In this document: piece by piece, positions 37,166-45,380 of the stretch
How the letters are laid out: every line of letters begins with the position of its first letter
Numbering within the stretch: position 1 is the stretch's first letter
From: Flavobacteriaceae bacterium
Lineage (GTDB): Bacteria; Bacteroidota; Bacteroidia; Flavobacteriales; Flavobacteriaceae
Length of the DNA stretch: 64,000 nucleotides
NCBI GenBank assembly: GCA_028284005.1
Contig: JANQSO010000011.1
Coordinates: forward strand, 1 to 64,000
Direction of reading: 5' to 3'
Translations under genes and position numbers: made by a program
Notes under the pieces: model-generated
Databases searched by the model: none
What the model saw: only the letters and a program-made list of their open reading frames with translations
Told to the model about the DNA's origin: nothing

Positions 37166-37291
37166 AAAGCCTCTCCGCCTCTGGCGGACAAGCTTCTCAT
37201 TGGTCTAATTTCTTAAACCACTTCGTTCGCCTTAGCTTTAGCGGTGGCGAACAATCCACCATAGCTTTAGCGTAGGTGGACTCAACACAAC
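37166..37291. repeat. Dispersed palindromic repeat, copy D (126 bp)
   Basis: Nearly identical to copy B. Hairpins are at 37174-37188 (TCCGCC-TCT-GGCGGA), 37225-37252 (GTTCGCC/GGCGAAC) and 37255-37280 (TCCACC/GGTGGA). On the minus strand the first hairpin is followed by a run of T, so it can terminate transcription coming from the tRNA-Asp gene. Confidence 0.85.
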
Positions 37292-37298
37292 TTCATAA

Positions 37299-37338
37299 TA
37301 TACACCTTCTTTTCCGCCCGAGGCGGATTTGGTGTATA
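37299..37338 (-). other. Two-part hairpin directly after the tRNA-Asp 3' end
   Basis: Outer arms TATACACC and GGTGTATA (8 bases) enclose an inner TCCGCC-CGA-GGCGGA palindrome at 37313-37327. It begins 4 bases beyond the tRNA 3' end, so it may act in 3' trailer processing or termination. No T run follows on the minus strand. Confidence 0.5.
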
Positions 37339-37342
37339 ATAG

Positions 37343-37416
37343 CGGTCTGGACGAGACTCGAACTCGCGACCCCCTGCGTGACAGGCAGGTATTCTAACCA
37401 ACTGAACTACCAGACC
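37343..37416 (-). tRNA. tRNA-Asp (anticodon GTC)
   Basis: On the minus strand the 74-base sequence starts GGTCTGGTAGTTCAGTTGG. The 7-base acceptor stem GGTCTGG/CCAGACC has discriminator G. The anticodon stem CCTGC/GCAGG encloses the loop CTGTCAC, giving anticodon GTC. The T arm GCGAG-TTCGAGT-CTCGT is intact. CCA is not encoded. A strong promoter lies about 30 bases upstream. Confidence 0.95.
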
Positions 37417-37447
37417 GTTGCTTAAGCATATTGCTTGTTAGCGAGGG

Positions 37448-37478
37448 CAAATATACACCTCCTATTTATTTTGGCAAA
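37448..37478 (-). promoter_or_regulatory. tRNA-Asp promoter
   Basis: On the minus strand TTTG (37475-37478), a 19-base spacer and TATATTTG (37448-37455) fit the Bacteroidota -33 TTTG / -7 TAnnTTTG consensus at every fixed position. Transcription would start about 20 bases before the mature tRNA. Confidence 0.8.
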
Positions 37479-37802
37479 CTTATTTTTAGAAAAATTACTT
37501 CTTAAATAAAATAAACAGCTCATGTTTATTTTCTCTATATCCCAGTAAAATCAATTACAGGGGTTCAATATTTATTTTATATTCATTTTTGGCTTAACCC
37601 AAAAACGAACCAAAAAGCTCAAGAAGCTATTAATGAAATTTTTAGCGCTGCCAAAATCATGTATTCCTCTTCTCGCTTCATGCTCTCTTTTTGCAAAGCA
37701 AAACGCACTTCCGCTTGAGGAAACATTATTTCTGAAATAGCTTCGGCTAATGAGTTTTCGACTTCAAACTTCAATCTTCTTACTTCAAGCATCCAACTCA
37801 AT
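37479..37802. other. Intergenic stretch, no supported gene
   Basis: AT-rich sequence with two short inverted repeats: AAAATAAAC/GTTTATTTT at 37508-37532 and TTTTTGG/CCAAAAA at 37586-37605. A 63-residue minus-strand reading frame at 37619-37810 overlaps the end of the DUF58 gene. It contains tandem pyrimidine-rich CTTCAA-type DNA, and I do not regard it as coding. Confidence 0.5.
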
Positions 37803-38732
37803 CTAACCAAACTTCTGCCGCTCCACCAAATAGGTTGTCAAAATTTTATTAAAACGTTCATTAATATCAGTTGGGACATACTTAATACGGTACTGGCCGC
37901 ATTTTAATTTCAAATCATTAAAATACTGCTGTACCGCTTTTTCATAAGACTCTTTTATATTATCCGCATACAGATTCACATGCTCCCCGGTCTCAACATC
38001 CACAAAGCGTTTAGGGCGGTTGTTAAAATCAAAAGTGATCTCCTTTTCTTTATCGTAAGTGTGAAATAACACCACCTCATGTTTATTATATTTCAAATGC
38101 TGTAACGCCTGAAATAATTTCTCTTCTTCCGCATCACTCTGAAACATATCCGTAAACAAAAATACCAAGGAACGTCGTTTTAATTTTTCTGCGATCAAAT
38201 GCAAATGAGTATAGGTCTTGGTCTTTATTTGTTTTCTTGATCGTGATATTGCATTATTAAGATGTGATAATAACATCTGGTGGTGTCTTTCACTTCCTTT
38301 CTCCGAAGCATAGAACTCATACGTATCACTGTAAATACTTAAACCCACCGCATCTCTTTGCCGTTTTAAGAGATTCATGATGGCAGCACTCGCCAATACC
38401 GAAAATCCAATTTTGTTCAGAGAATTAATACTTAGTCGTTTCAACTTTGGATAATGCATGGAGCTGCTATTGTCAATAATCAAATGGCAGCGCAGATTGG
38501 TCTCTTCTTCATATCGCTTGGTATACAGCTTATCGGTTTTAGCATAGAGCTTCCAGTCAATATGTTTGGTACTCTCACCACTGTTGTAGATCTTATGTTC
38601 TGCGAACTCCGCAGAAAACCCATGGAACGGACTCTTATGCAGCCCCGAAATAAAACCTTCTACTACTTGTGTAGCCAATAATTCCAGGTTTTTAAACCCA
38701 GTAATTTCGTTTATTTCTTTTTCAATGTTCAC
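37803..38732 (-). CDS. DUF58 domain protein (von Willebrand A-like, MoxR-associated type)
   Basis: The 309-residue product has the DUF58 core motif FAEHKIYNSGESTKHIDWKL followed by AKTDKLYTKRYEEET. It then has a vWA-like metal-site region with CHLIIDNSSSMHYPK (D-x-S-x-S) and LVFLFTDMFQSDAEE. Such proteins usually work with MoxR AAA+ ATPases in periplasmic or metal-centre assembly, but no MoxR gene is adjacent here. The start is GTG 38732; no ATG is available before residue 90. ClpP lies 84 bases upstream on the same strand. Confidence 0.88.
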   Translation of the reverse strand: MNIEKEINEITGFKNLELLATQVVEGFISGLHKSPFHGFSAEFAEHKIYNSGESTKHIDWKLYAKTDKLYTKRYEEETNLRCHLIIDNSSSMHYPKLKRLSINSLNKIGFSVLASAAIMNLLKRQRDAVGLSIYSDTYEFYASEKGSERHHQMLLSHLNNAISRSRKQIKTKTYTHLHLIAEKLKRRSLVFLFTDMFQSDAEEEKLFQALQHLKYNKHEVVLFHTYDKEKEITFDFNNRPKRFVDVETGEHVNLYADNIKESYEKAVQQYFNDLKLKCGQYRIKYVPTDINERFNKILTTYLVERQKFG

Positions 38733-38816
38733 AACTACTCAATTAATTCAAACCCCTAACTTCTTACTATAGCTCCCAGCTTCTGCTTTCAAGCTTCCAA
38801 CACCTAGTTTCAAACC

Positions 38817-39362
38817 CTAACGTATCACCTCATCGACAATTCCATACGCTACCGACTCTTCATCTCCCATCCAGTGGTCACGATTAAAGTCCTTCATCAC
38901 CTTCTCAAATTTCTGTCCACAATTCTCTGCCAGTATCCTTGCGCTTATTTCCTTGGTCTTTAAGATCTCCTGGGCAGTAATCTCAATATCACTCGCCTGC
39001 CCACGAGCGCCACCACTGGGTTGATGTATCATCACACGTGCATGTGGCTGTATAAACCTTCGTCCTTTTTCTCCGGCCGAAAGCAGGATACTTCCCATAG
39101 ATGCAGCCAATCCCGTGCAAATAGTAGAAACAGGGCTTTTAATACTTTTAATGGTATCATACATAGAAAAACCACTGGTAACATATCCTCCCGGGCTATT
39201 GATATATAGTTGTATCTCATCATTGTTCAACGAATCCAGGTACAACAGGCGGTCCACAACATGTTTAGCCGTCTTATCATCAACCATACCCCACAAAAAG
39301 ACTTTCCGTTCCTTAAGCAGTTGATTGTCTATTTGGTCCTGAACCTTATTTAATTTTTCCAT
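38817..39362 (-). CDS. clpP: ClpP-type serine protease subunit
   Basis: The 181-residue product has the ClpP fold and catalytic triad: Ser88 in GLAASMGS, His113 in MIHQPSGG and Asp162 in FNRDHWM. YINSPGGYVTSGFSMYDTI is the usual strand/helix region. It is shorter at the N-terminus than canonical ClpP and no clpX or tig gene is nearby, so it is probably a second ClpP isoform. It would form the proteolytic chamber with an AAA+ unfoldase or with another ClpP. A terminator separates it from trxA. Confidence 0.92.
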   Translation of the reverse strand: MEKLNKVQDQIDNQLLKERKVFLWGMVDDKTAKHVVDRLLYLDSLNNDEIQLYINSPGGYVTSGFSMYDTIKSIKSPVSTICTGLAASMGSILLSAGEKGRRFIQPHARVMIHQPSGGARGQASDIEITAQEILKTKEISARILAENCGQKFEKVMKDFNRDHWMGDEESVAYGIVDEVIR

Positions 39363-39390
39363 AGAACTCTCTCTGTTTTAATCTTTCTGA

Positions 39391-39426
39391 AAAATAAAAA
39401 AGGCTTAGCATACTGCCAAGCCTTTT
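39391..39426 (-). terminator. Rho-independent terminator of trxA
   Basis: AAAAGGCTTAGCA (39398-39410) and TGCCAAGCCTTTT (39414-39426) pair with one mismatch around a 3-base loop. On the minus strand a TTTTTTATTTTT tract follows. It lies 23 bases past the trxA stop and before clpP. Confidence 0.85.
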
Positions 39427-39448
39427 CCAAGTTAATTTCTGTTTCAAT

Positions 39449-39766
39449 TTATAAAAGTGAATCGATTGCTTCCGCATATACATTTTTAGGAGCAACGCCT
39501 ACCTGACGCCCTACCAATTCTCCGTTATTAAATACCAAAACGGTAGGAATGTTACGTACTCCATACTTCGCAGCAAACTCCTGGTTTGCATCTACATCTA
39601 CTTTCCCTACAACGGCTTTGCCATCATATTCTTCACTTATTTGGTCAATAATAGGTCCAACCATTCTACATGGCCCACACCAGGCTGCCCAAAAATCTAC
39701 CACTACCGGTTTGTCACTTTTTAATACTGTTTCTTCAAAAGTTGCGTCTGTTATTTCTAAAGCCAT
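39449..39766 (-). CDS. trxA: Thioredoxin
   Basis: From ATG 39766 (MALEITDATFEE) the product is 105 residues, the standard thioredoxin length. The active site is Cys30-Gly-Pro-Cys33 in FWAAWCGPCRM; the cis-Pro loop is VRNIPTVLVF. The frame is open upstream to 39829, but those 21 residues are not thioredoxin-like. It acts as the cytoplasmic disulfide reductant. The dnaE gene ends 179 bases upstream on the same strand. Confidence 0.96.
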   Translation of the reverse strand: MALEITDATFEETVLKSDKPVVVDFWAAWCGPCRMVGPIIDQISEEYDGKAVVGKVDVDANQEFAAKYGVRNIPTVLVFNNGELVGRQVGVAPKNVYAEAIDSLL

Positions 39767-39880
39767 TTTTATTATATTTTTAAATGTTATGCAAAAATAG
39801 TCAAAAATTCTGCCAATCCTTACACCCAAAACATTAGTTTCGGTGATAAGTATATTAGTTTTAATTATAATGCGGCGGGC

Positions 39881-39895
39881 TCCGCCTATGGCGGA
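39881..39895. repeat. Copy of the TCCGCC-N3-GGCGGA palindrome in a larger repeat
   Basis: TCCGCC-TAT-GGCGGA lies 50 bases beyond the dnaE stop. It is embedded in GC-rich sequence from about 39871 to 39936 (GGCGGGCTCCGCC..., ...CCGGGCTTTCCGCGC). That sequence reads like an intergenic repeat and contrasts with the AT-rich surroundings. Confidence 0.6.
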
Positions 39896-39944
39896 CCGGG
39901 CTTTCCGCGCTACACAGTAGCTTGCTACAATCCCTGCCCGAAGA

Positions 39945-42900
39945 TCAATTCAATTTATATTGTACCTGCTCCCGTTCCAGTTCATCTAACAATTCCTGTG
40001 AAATATTGACTTTCTGCTTGCGGCTTGGCATGTTCAATTTTACTTTCTCCTCCATTTCATAGATCACAAACTGAAGTTGCTTATCTCCCTTATGCATCTT
40101 AAACAGATCTTTCAATTTCTTAATGCGGTCCTCAGCCAACTCTTCAATAGGCATTTGGATGGTTAGTTTTCGGGCCTGGCTGTCCATCACATCATGTAAC
40201 AACTGCATACTGTTATATTGTAGCCTGGGGTCTCCTTTTTTACCGGTGTCCCTATTTACCCAGCCTTCTTTTACAAAAACCCGCGCATATAAAAACGAAT
40301 TTGGAACCAGAAAATGACGAAACTTCAAATATTCTTCCCCAAAGATCTTAAACTCAAAGCTATCATCGTAATCTTCTACCGTAAAGATCGCCCATCCCTT
40401 TCCTGCTTTAGACTCCCGGTGTTGTACATCACTTACAATACCTCCAAAACACAGCTCTCTGTTCACAAATTTTTCCAATTCATTGAAATCTGAAACCTTA
40501 CAATTGGTAAAGCTTTTCATTTCGGTTTTAAAGTCATCCAACGGATGTCCCGAAATATAAATTCCCACCACTTCTTTTTCCAGTTTCAGTTTTTTCATGG
40601 TGCCCCATTCTTCACAGGGAGGAACTTCCGGTTCCGGAATTTGTACTTCGCTGGCATCTCCAAACAAACTTACCTGAGACGAATTTTGTGTCTCCTGATA
40701 TTTAGCAGCATAACGTAGCACTTTTTCAATAAACATCACTCCATCACCATCGTCATGTAAATACTGTGCACGGTGGGTATTAAAGCTATCAAACCCTCCG
40801 GCAAGTGCAAGATTTTCAAAGGCCTTTTTATTGGCAGAACGAAGGTCAATTCGCTTAGCAAGGTCAAAAACAGATTTGTATTTTCCTTCTTTCCGTTCTT
40901 CAACTATAGTTGCTACAGCATTTCCTCCAACACCTTTAATGGCTCCCATTCCAAAACGTACAGCACCACGGTCGTTTACCGTAAACTTGTAGAAAGATTC
41001 ATTTACATCCGGCCCCAATACTTCCAGTCCCATCCGCTTACATTCTTCCATAAAGAATGTCACCTGCTTTATATCATTCATATTATTAGAAAGCACTGCC
41101 GCCATATATTCGGCAGGATAATGCGCTTTTAGATAAGCTGTCTGGTAAGCGATCCACGCATAACAGGTAGAGTGGGATTTATTAAATGCATAACTCGCGA
41201 AGGCCTCCCAGTCTTTCCATATTTTCTCCAGTTTTTCGGGATCATGGCCTTTTGTTGCAGCTTGCTCAACAAACTTAGGTTTCATTTTATCGAGAACAGC
41301 TTTTTGCTTTTTCCCCATTGCTTTCCGAAGTACATCTGCTTCACCTTTGGTAAAATCTGCCAGCTTCTGTGAGAGTAGCATTACCTGCTCCTGGTAGACA
41401 GTGATCCCATAGGTTTCTTTAAGATATTCCTCCATGGCAGGAAGGTCATAGCTAATTTCTTCTTCTCCATGCTTTCTTCTAATAAAACTTGGGATATACT
41501 CCATGGGTCCCGGGCGATACAAAGCATTCATGGCTATAAGGTCGGCAAAAACAGTAGGTTTTAGGTCCTTCATATGTTTTTGCATTCCACCGGATTCATA
41601 TTGGAAGATCCCTACGGTTTCTCCTCTTTGGAACAGCTCATATGTTTTTTCATCATTCAGCGGAAATGCATCCGGATCGAGGTCAACATTGTGCTTATGT
41701 TTTACAAGCTTTACAGTATCCTTTATTAGGGTAAGTGTCTTTAAACCAAGAAAATCCATTTTCAACAAGCCGGCACTTTCAACAACCGAGTTATCAAACT
41801 GAGTTACATACAGGTCTGAATCTTTTGCCGTAGCAATTGGAACAAAATTGGTAATATCGTCCGGAGTGATAATAACACCGCATGCGTGAATTCCGGTATT
41901 TCGTACGGACCCTTCCAGGATCTTTGCCTGATTGATGGTTTGCGCCTCCAGATCTTCTCCTTCAGAAAGGTTTAAAAGCTCATTCACCTTGGGCAATTCA
42001 TCACTTCTAAACTTACTGCGCAATTCCTGGTCGCTTAACCCAAATATCTTGTTGAGCTTGGTCATATTAGGGATTAGCTTTGCGATCCTATCTGCCTCAT
42101 TTAATGGCAGGTCCAACACACGGGCAGTATCCCGGATGGAAGACTTAGCCGCCATCGTTCCATAGGTAATGATCTGTGCTACTTGATTGCTTCCATATTT
42201 ATCGATCACATAATCCATTACACGGCTACGCCCTTCATCGTCAAAATCAATATCAATATCCGGCATGCTTATACGGTCCGGATTTAGGAAACGCTCAAAA
42301 AGTAAGTCGTATTCAATAGGATCAATATTCGTGATTCCCAGGCAATATGCGACAGCACTTCCTGCTGCCGACCCACGGCCCGGCCCTACCGATACATCCA
42401 TTTTTCGAGCTTCAGCAATAAAATCCTGTACAATTAAAAAGTATCCCGGATACCCGGTATTGGCAATAACTTCCAGTTCAAAATCAAGTCGTTGCTTAAT
42501 CGTATCTGTAAGATCCGGATAACGTTTTTTGGCACCTTCATAGGTGAGATGTCTTAAGTAAGCATTCTCTCCTCTTTTCCCTCCGTCTGCATCTTCAGCA
42601 GTTAAAAATTCTTCAGGTATTGCAAAATTAGGTAGTAAAACGTCTCTTACCAGGGTAAAAGGCTCAACTTTGTCTATGATCTCACGAATGGTATGAATTG
42701 CTTCAGGAAGGTCCTTAAATAAAGCTTTCATTTCTTCCTGAGATTTGAAGTAATATTCCTGGTTTGGCAGTCCGTAACGATATCCACGGCCGCGTCCAAT
42801 AGGTGTTGCCTGCTTTTCTCCGTCCTTAACACAAAGCAGGATATCATGTGCATTGGCATTCTCTTTCTCAATATAGTAAGTGTTGTTACACGCTACTAAT

Positions 42901-44294
42901 TTTACATCGTGCTTCCTGGCAAAATTTACCAAAACTGTATTTATACGATCTTCATCTTCCTGATTGTGTCGCATGATCTCCAGATAGAAATCATCCCCAA
43001 ACTCCTGCTTCCACCACAACAAAGCTTCTTCGGCCTGTTTTTCTCCAATATTCAAGATCTTGCTCGAGATCTCACCATAGATACTCCCCGAAAGCACAAT
43101 AATATCTTCTTTATACTTTTTTATAACTTCCTTATCAATACGGGGAACGTAGTAAAATCCATCTGTATAGGCAACAGACGACATCTTTGCAAGATTGTGA
43201 TAGCCGTTCTTGTTTTTAGCAAGCAACACGGTCTGGTACCCATTGTCTTTATGGGATTTATTAAGATGATCTTCGCAAACAAAGAACTCGCAGCCTACAA
43301 TACCTTTTAAGCTCTTATGTTTATCTTCTTCAGTTAAAGAATTATTGTAATTATTTACGGCTCTTACAAAATGAAATGCACCCATCATATTCCCGCTATC
43401 GGTGATAGCAACTGCAGGCATTCCATCTTTAACAGCAGCATTTACGAGGTCCTGTGTACTCGAAGTAGATTGAAGAATGGAAAATTGCGAATGGTTATGC
43501 AAATGCGCAAAAGGAGCTTCTTCAAGTGATGCGATATTTTCCTTTATTTCATCTGAAGAAATTTCAACTGTCTCTATTTCGGTGGCTAAGGCAGCACGTA
43601 TCTTTTCTGAAGCCTCTCTTAAATTGATATGCCTCAAGCCTATCAATTCTATTTGCTTTGGATTTTCTTCCGAAAAGTTTTCAAAATAATCCGGCTGTAC
43701 ATCTAACTCTGAAACAGTAAATATCCGGCGGCGCAACAATTCCAAAAAACATCGTGTTGTAGCCTCTACATCTGCTGTTGCATTGTGAGCTTCGGCAAAA
43801 GGCTCTTTAAATAAAAACTCATGTAATTCGGTTAATGTTGGCAGTTTAAATTTTCCTCCGCGACCTCCGGGGATTTGGCATAGCTGCGCAGTAGTTTCGG
43901 TACATGTATCCAACACAGGAAAGTCAGGCAGCGGATTTTCCTGCCCCAGCCGAAGATATTCTGCCCCCATGATATTTAGGTCAAATCCTACATTCTGGCC
44001 TACAATGAATTTCGTTTTGGATAATGCTTCGGTAAATTTTTCAATAACCTCGGCTAAAGGAATTCCTTCCTGTTGTGCAAGTTCTGTAGAGATCCCATGA
44101 ATTTTTTCGGCATCAAAAGGAATATTATAACCTTCCGGCTGCACCAAATAATCTTGGTGTTCCACCAAGTTTCCCATATCGTCATGCAATTGCCAGGCAA
44201 TTTGGATACAACGAGGCCAGTTATCACTGTCGGTTAAAGGGGCATTCCAATTTCGGGGGAGCCCGGTGGTTTCAGTATCAAAAATTAAAAACAT
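39945..44294 (-). CDS. dnaE: DNA polymerase III alpha subunit with N-terminal proofreading exonuclease
   Basis: The 1449-residue product begins with a DEDDh exonuclease: FDTETTGLPRNW at residues 6-17, then GQNVGFDLNIMGAE, then HNATADVEATTR near 178. A PHP domain starts near 265 (HLHNHSQFSILQSTSSTQDL, AITDSGNMMGAF). The polymerase core has GPGRGSAAGSAVAYCLGI and the catalytic PDIDIDFDDEGR near 680. Then come helix-hairpin-helix (FASYAFNKSHSTCYAWIAYQ) and OB-fold regions. The exonuclease-DnaE fusion is a Flavobacteriia trait; it puts proofreading on the same chain. The PHP metal set is not complete, as usual when a separate exonuclease is present. Confidence 0.96.
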   Translation of the reverse strand: MFLIFDTETTGLPRNWNAPLTDSDNWPRCIQIAWQLHDDMGNLVEHQDYLVQPEGYNIPFDAEKIHGISTELAQQEGIPLAEVIEKFTEALSKTKFIVGQNVGFDLNIMGAEYLRLGQENPLPDFPVLDTCTETTAQLCQIPGGRGGKFKLPTLTELHEFLFKEPFAEAHNATADVEATTRCFLELLRRRIFTVSELDVQPDYFENFSEENPKQIELIGLRHINLREASEKIRAALATEIETVEISSDEIKENIASLEEAPFAHLHNHSQFSILQSTSSTQDLVNAAVKDGMPAVAITDSGNMMGAFHFVRAVNNYNNSLTEEDKHKSLKGIVGCEFFVCEDHLNKSHKDNGYQTVLLAKNKNGYHNLAKMSSVAYTDGFYYVPRIDKEVIKKYKEDIIVLSGSIYGEISSKILNIGEKQAEEALLWWKQEFGDDFYLEIMRHNQEDEDRINTVLVNFARKHDVKLVACNNTYYIEKENANAHDILLCVKDGEKQATPIGRGRGYRYGLPNQEYYFKSQEEMKALFKDLPEAIHTIREIIDKVEPFTLVRDVLLPNFAIPEEFLTAEDADGGKRGENAYLRHLTYEGAKKRYPDLTDTIKQRLDFELEVIANTGYPGYFLIVQDFIAEARKMDVSVGPGRGSAAGSAVAYCLGITNIDPIEYDLLFERFLNPDRISMPDIDIDFDDEGRSRVMDYVIDKYGSNQVAQIITYGTMAAKSSIRDTARVLDLPLNEADRIAKLIPNMTKLNKIFGLSDQELRSKFRSDELPKVNELLNLSEGEDLEAQTINQAKILEGSVRNTGIHACGVIITPDDITNFVPIATAKDSDLYVTQFDNSVVESAGLLKMDFLGLKTLTLIKDTVKLVKHKHNVDLDPDAFPLNDEKTYELFQRGETVGIFQYESGGMQKHMKDLKPTVFADLIAMNALYRPGPMEYIPSFIRRKHGEEEISYDLPAMEEYLKETYGITVYQEQVMLLSQKLADFTKGEADVLRKAMGKKQKAVLDKMKPKFVEQAATKGHDPEKLEKIWKDWEAFASYAFNKSHSTCYAWIAYQTAYLKAHYPAEYMAAVLSNNMNDIKQVTFFMEECKRMGLEVLGPDVNESFYKFTVNDRGAVRFGMGAIKGVGGNAVATIVEERKEGKYKSVFDLAKRIDLRSANKKAFENLALAGGFDSFNTHRAQYLHDDGDGVMFIEKVLRYAAKYQETQNSSQVSLFGDASEVQIPEPEVPPCEEWGTMKKLKLEKEVVGIYISGHPLDDFKTEMKSFTNCKVSDFNELEKFVNRELCFGGIVSDVQHRESKAGKGWAIFTVEDYDDSFEFKIFGEEYLKFRHFLVPNSFLYARVFVKEGWVNRDTGKKGDPRLQYNSMQLLHDVMDSQARKLTIQMPIEELAEDRIKKLKDLFKMHKGDKQLQFVIYEMEEKVKLNMPSRKQKVNISQELLDELEREQVQYKLN

Positions 44295-44392
44295 GAAAGG
44301 AGTTTATGAAGTATTTACCTTTGGTAGTAAAAGTAAAAAAATGGTAGTAGAAAGGGAAGTAAAGTTGTGAACAGTTTGCCTGTTTTATAAAC

Positions 44393-44426
44393 AAAAAGCC
44401 ATCCGCCTTGGGCGGATGGCTTTTTT
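44393..44426 (-). terminator. Rho-independent terminator of the DUF6252 lipoprotein gene
   Basis: AAAAAGCCATCCGCC and GGCGGATGGCTTTTT form a perfect 15-base stem with a TTG loop, 17 bases beyond the lipoprotein stop. The core TCCGCC-TTG-GGCGGA (44402-44416) is the same palindrome seen in the dispersed repeats. Confidence 0.88.
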
Positions 44427-44442
44427 CAATTATATAAGTTTT

Positions 44443-45246
44443 TTACAGGTATGTTACATTGAACTGCCCTGCTGTTATACTTGTAGAGCCGGTCTCAAAA
44501 GAAAACGTTCCTTTCAGGGTCTTTGACGCTGTATCGTGTTCAACAATAATCAAATTACCGGTTTCGACTGTTTCGGTAGTGATCCCGTCAGAATAGGTTG
44601 CATTAAAACCTGCATCTGGCAAAGTATAAGTACCTGTCGCAACATCATCGGGAAATTGCAACAATATTGTTGTAGATGTTGAAGCACCAGTCACAACAAT
44701 ATTATTCCCTGTATTCACTGCATCAACAGCAAACGCGTTAAACGGAATGCCATCAATTTGTGCAACAAAGGTTCCTGCATTTCCTTGTAACGGGTCGCCA
44801 ATTTCATTTGTAAGGAAGCTAACCTCAAAAAATATCCCTTTTTCTACGGTAAGTGTATCAATTCCGGGAAGAACTGCATTAAAATTAAACTTTCCAGTCA
44901 AATACCCACAGGAAATACATCTGTAAGTAACTTCTATTTCACCATCTCCCTCGGGATTGGTAGCATAAATATTTCCATTGGCATCTTCATAGGTAGCATA
45001 ATTTGGGTTTTGGCCTCCAACCGGAAAGACTCCCAGATCTGCTTTTCTAATGTGCAAAGTAAGTGTTTCGGTATCCGTAACACCTTGAATAGTAAATGTA
45101 TCATCTTCATTTTTAACGGCACGAGCATCATCGGCACTAAAAAAGATTTTATTAATTTCTCCTTGTAAGGCCGGGGTATTGGTCTCGGTGTCCTCACAAC
45201 TTATCAGGGCAAAAGCTGAGAATATAACTAGGATAATTCGTTTCAT
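44443..45246 (-). CDS. Lipoprotein with two DUF6252-like domains
   Basis: The 267-residue product has a lipoprotein signal (lipobox LISC). There are two similar beta-sandwich halves: GEINKIFFSADDARAVKNED and then TIQGVTDTETLTLHIRKADL in the first, FVAQIDGIPFNAFAVDAVNT and ILLQFPDDVATGTYTLPD in the second. The order F-x-A-x-x-x-x, then I-x-G, then L-x-L-x-F/I, then G-T-Y fits DUF6252, a Bacteroidota lipoprotein family of unknown function. The first half also contains a C-x-x-C (RCISCGYLTG). It stands alone, with its own terminator. Confidence 0.7.
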   Translation of the reverse strand: MKRIILVIFSAFALISCEDTETNTPALQGEINKIFFSADDARAVKNEDDTFTIQGVTDTETLTLHIRKADLGVFPVGGQNPNYATYEDANGNIYATNPEGDGEIEVTYRCISCGYLTGKFNFNAVLPGIDTLTVEKGIFFEVSFLTNEIGDPLQGNAGTFVAQIDGIPFNAFAVDAVNTGNNIVVTGASTSTTILLQFPDDVATGTYTLPDAGFNATYSDGITTETVETGNLIIVEHDTASKTLKGTFSFETGSTSITAGQFNVTYL

Positions 45247-45301
45247 AGTAATTTTGGCATTAGCGGGTTTGCGACAAATGTAAAATAAAAAGTTTAATCT
45301 A

Positions 45302-45333
45302 TTGAATTTCAGAAAAAAAATATAGTATCTTTG
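45302..45333 (+). promoter_or_regulatory. rpsP operon promoter
   Basis: TTG at 45302 and TATCTTTG at 45326-45333, separated by 21 bases, fit the Bacteroidota promoter consensus. Transcription would start near 45340, giving a leader of about 40 bases before the rpsP ATG. Confidence 0.72.
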
Positions 45334-45351
45334 CCGTCCTTAATTATAACC

Positions 45352-45366
45352 GGGGTCGGGTACCCC
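45352..45366 (+). promoter_or_regulatory. GC hairpin in the rpsP leader, possible ribosomal-protein leader
   Basis: GGGG-TCGGGTA-CCCC forms a small stem in an otherwise AT-rich 5' leader, 14 bases before the rpsP start. Autoregulatory leaders have been proposed for several ribosomal proteins in Flavobacteria. The structure here is short, so this is only a candidate. Confidence 0.35.
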
Positions 45367-45380
45367 AAAAATTAATTTTT

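Noticed and set aside
33873..37291. Insertion sequence or composite transposon between the two 126-base repeats
   Set aside because: No transposase is encoded between them, and the ends show no target-site duplication that I can see; the repeats alone do not make it a transposon.
37619..37810. 63-residue minus-strand reading frame between tRNA-Asp and DUF58
   Set aside because: It overlaps the DUF58 end, has no recognisable domain, and rests on pyrimidine-rich tandem CTTCAA-type DNA that translates to SWMLEVRRLKFEVEN-like sequence, typical of spurious intergenic frames.
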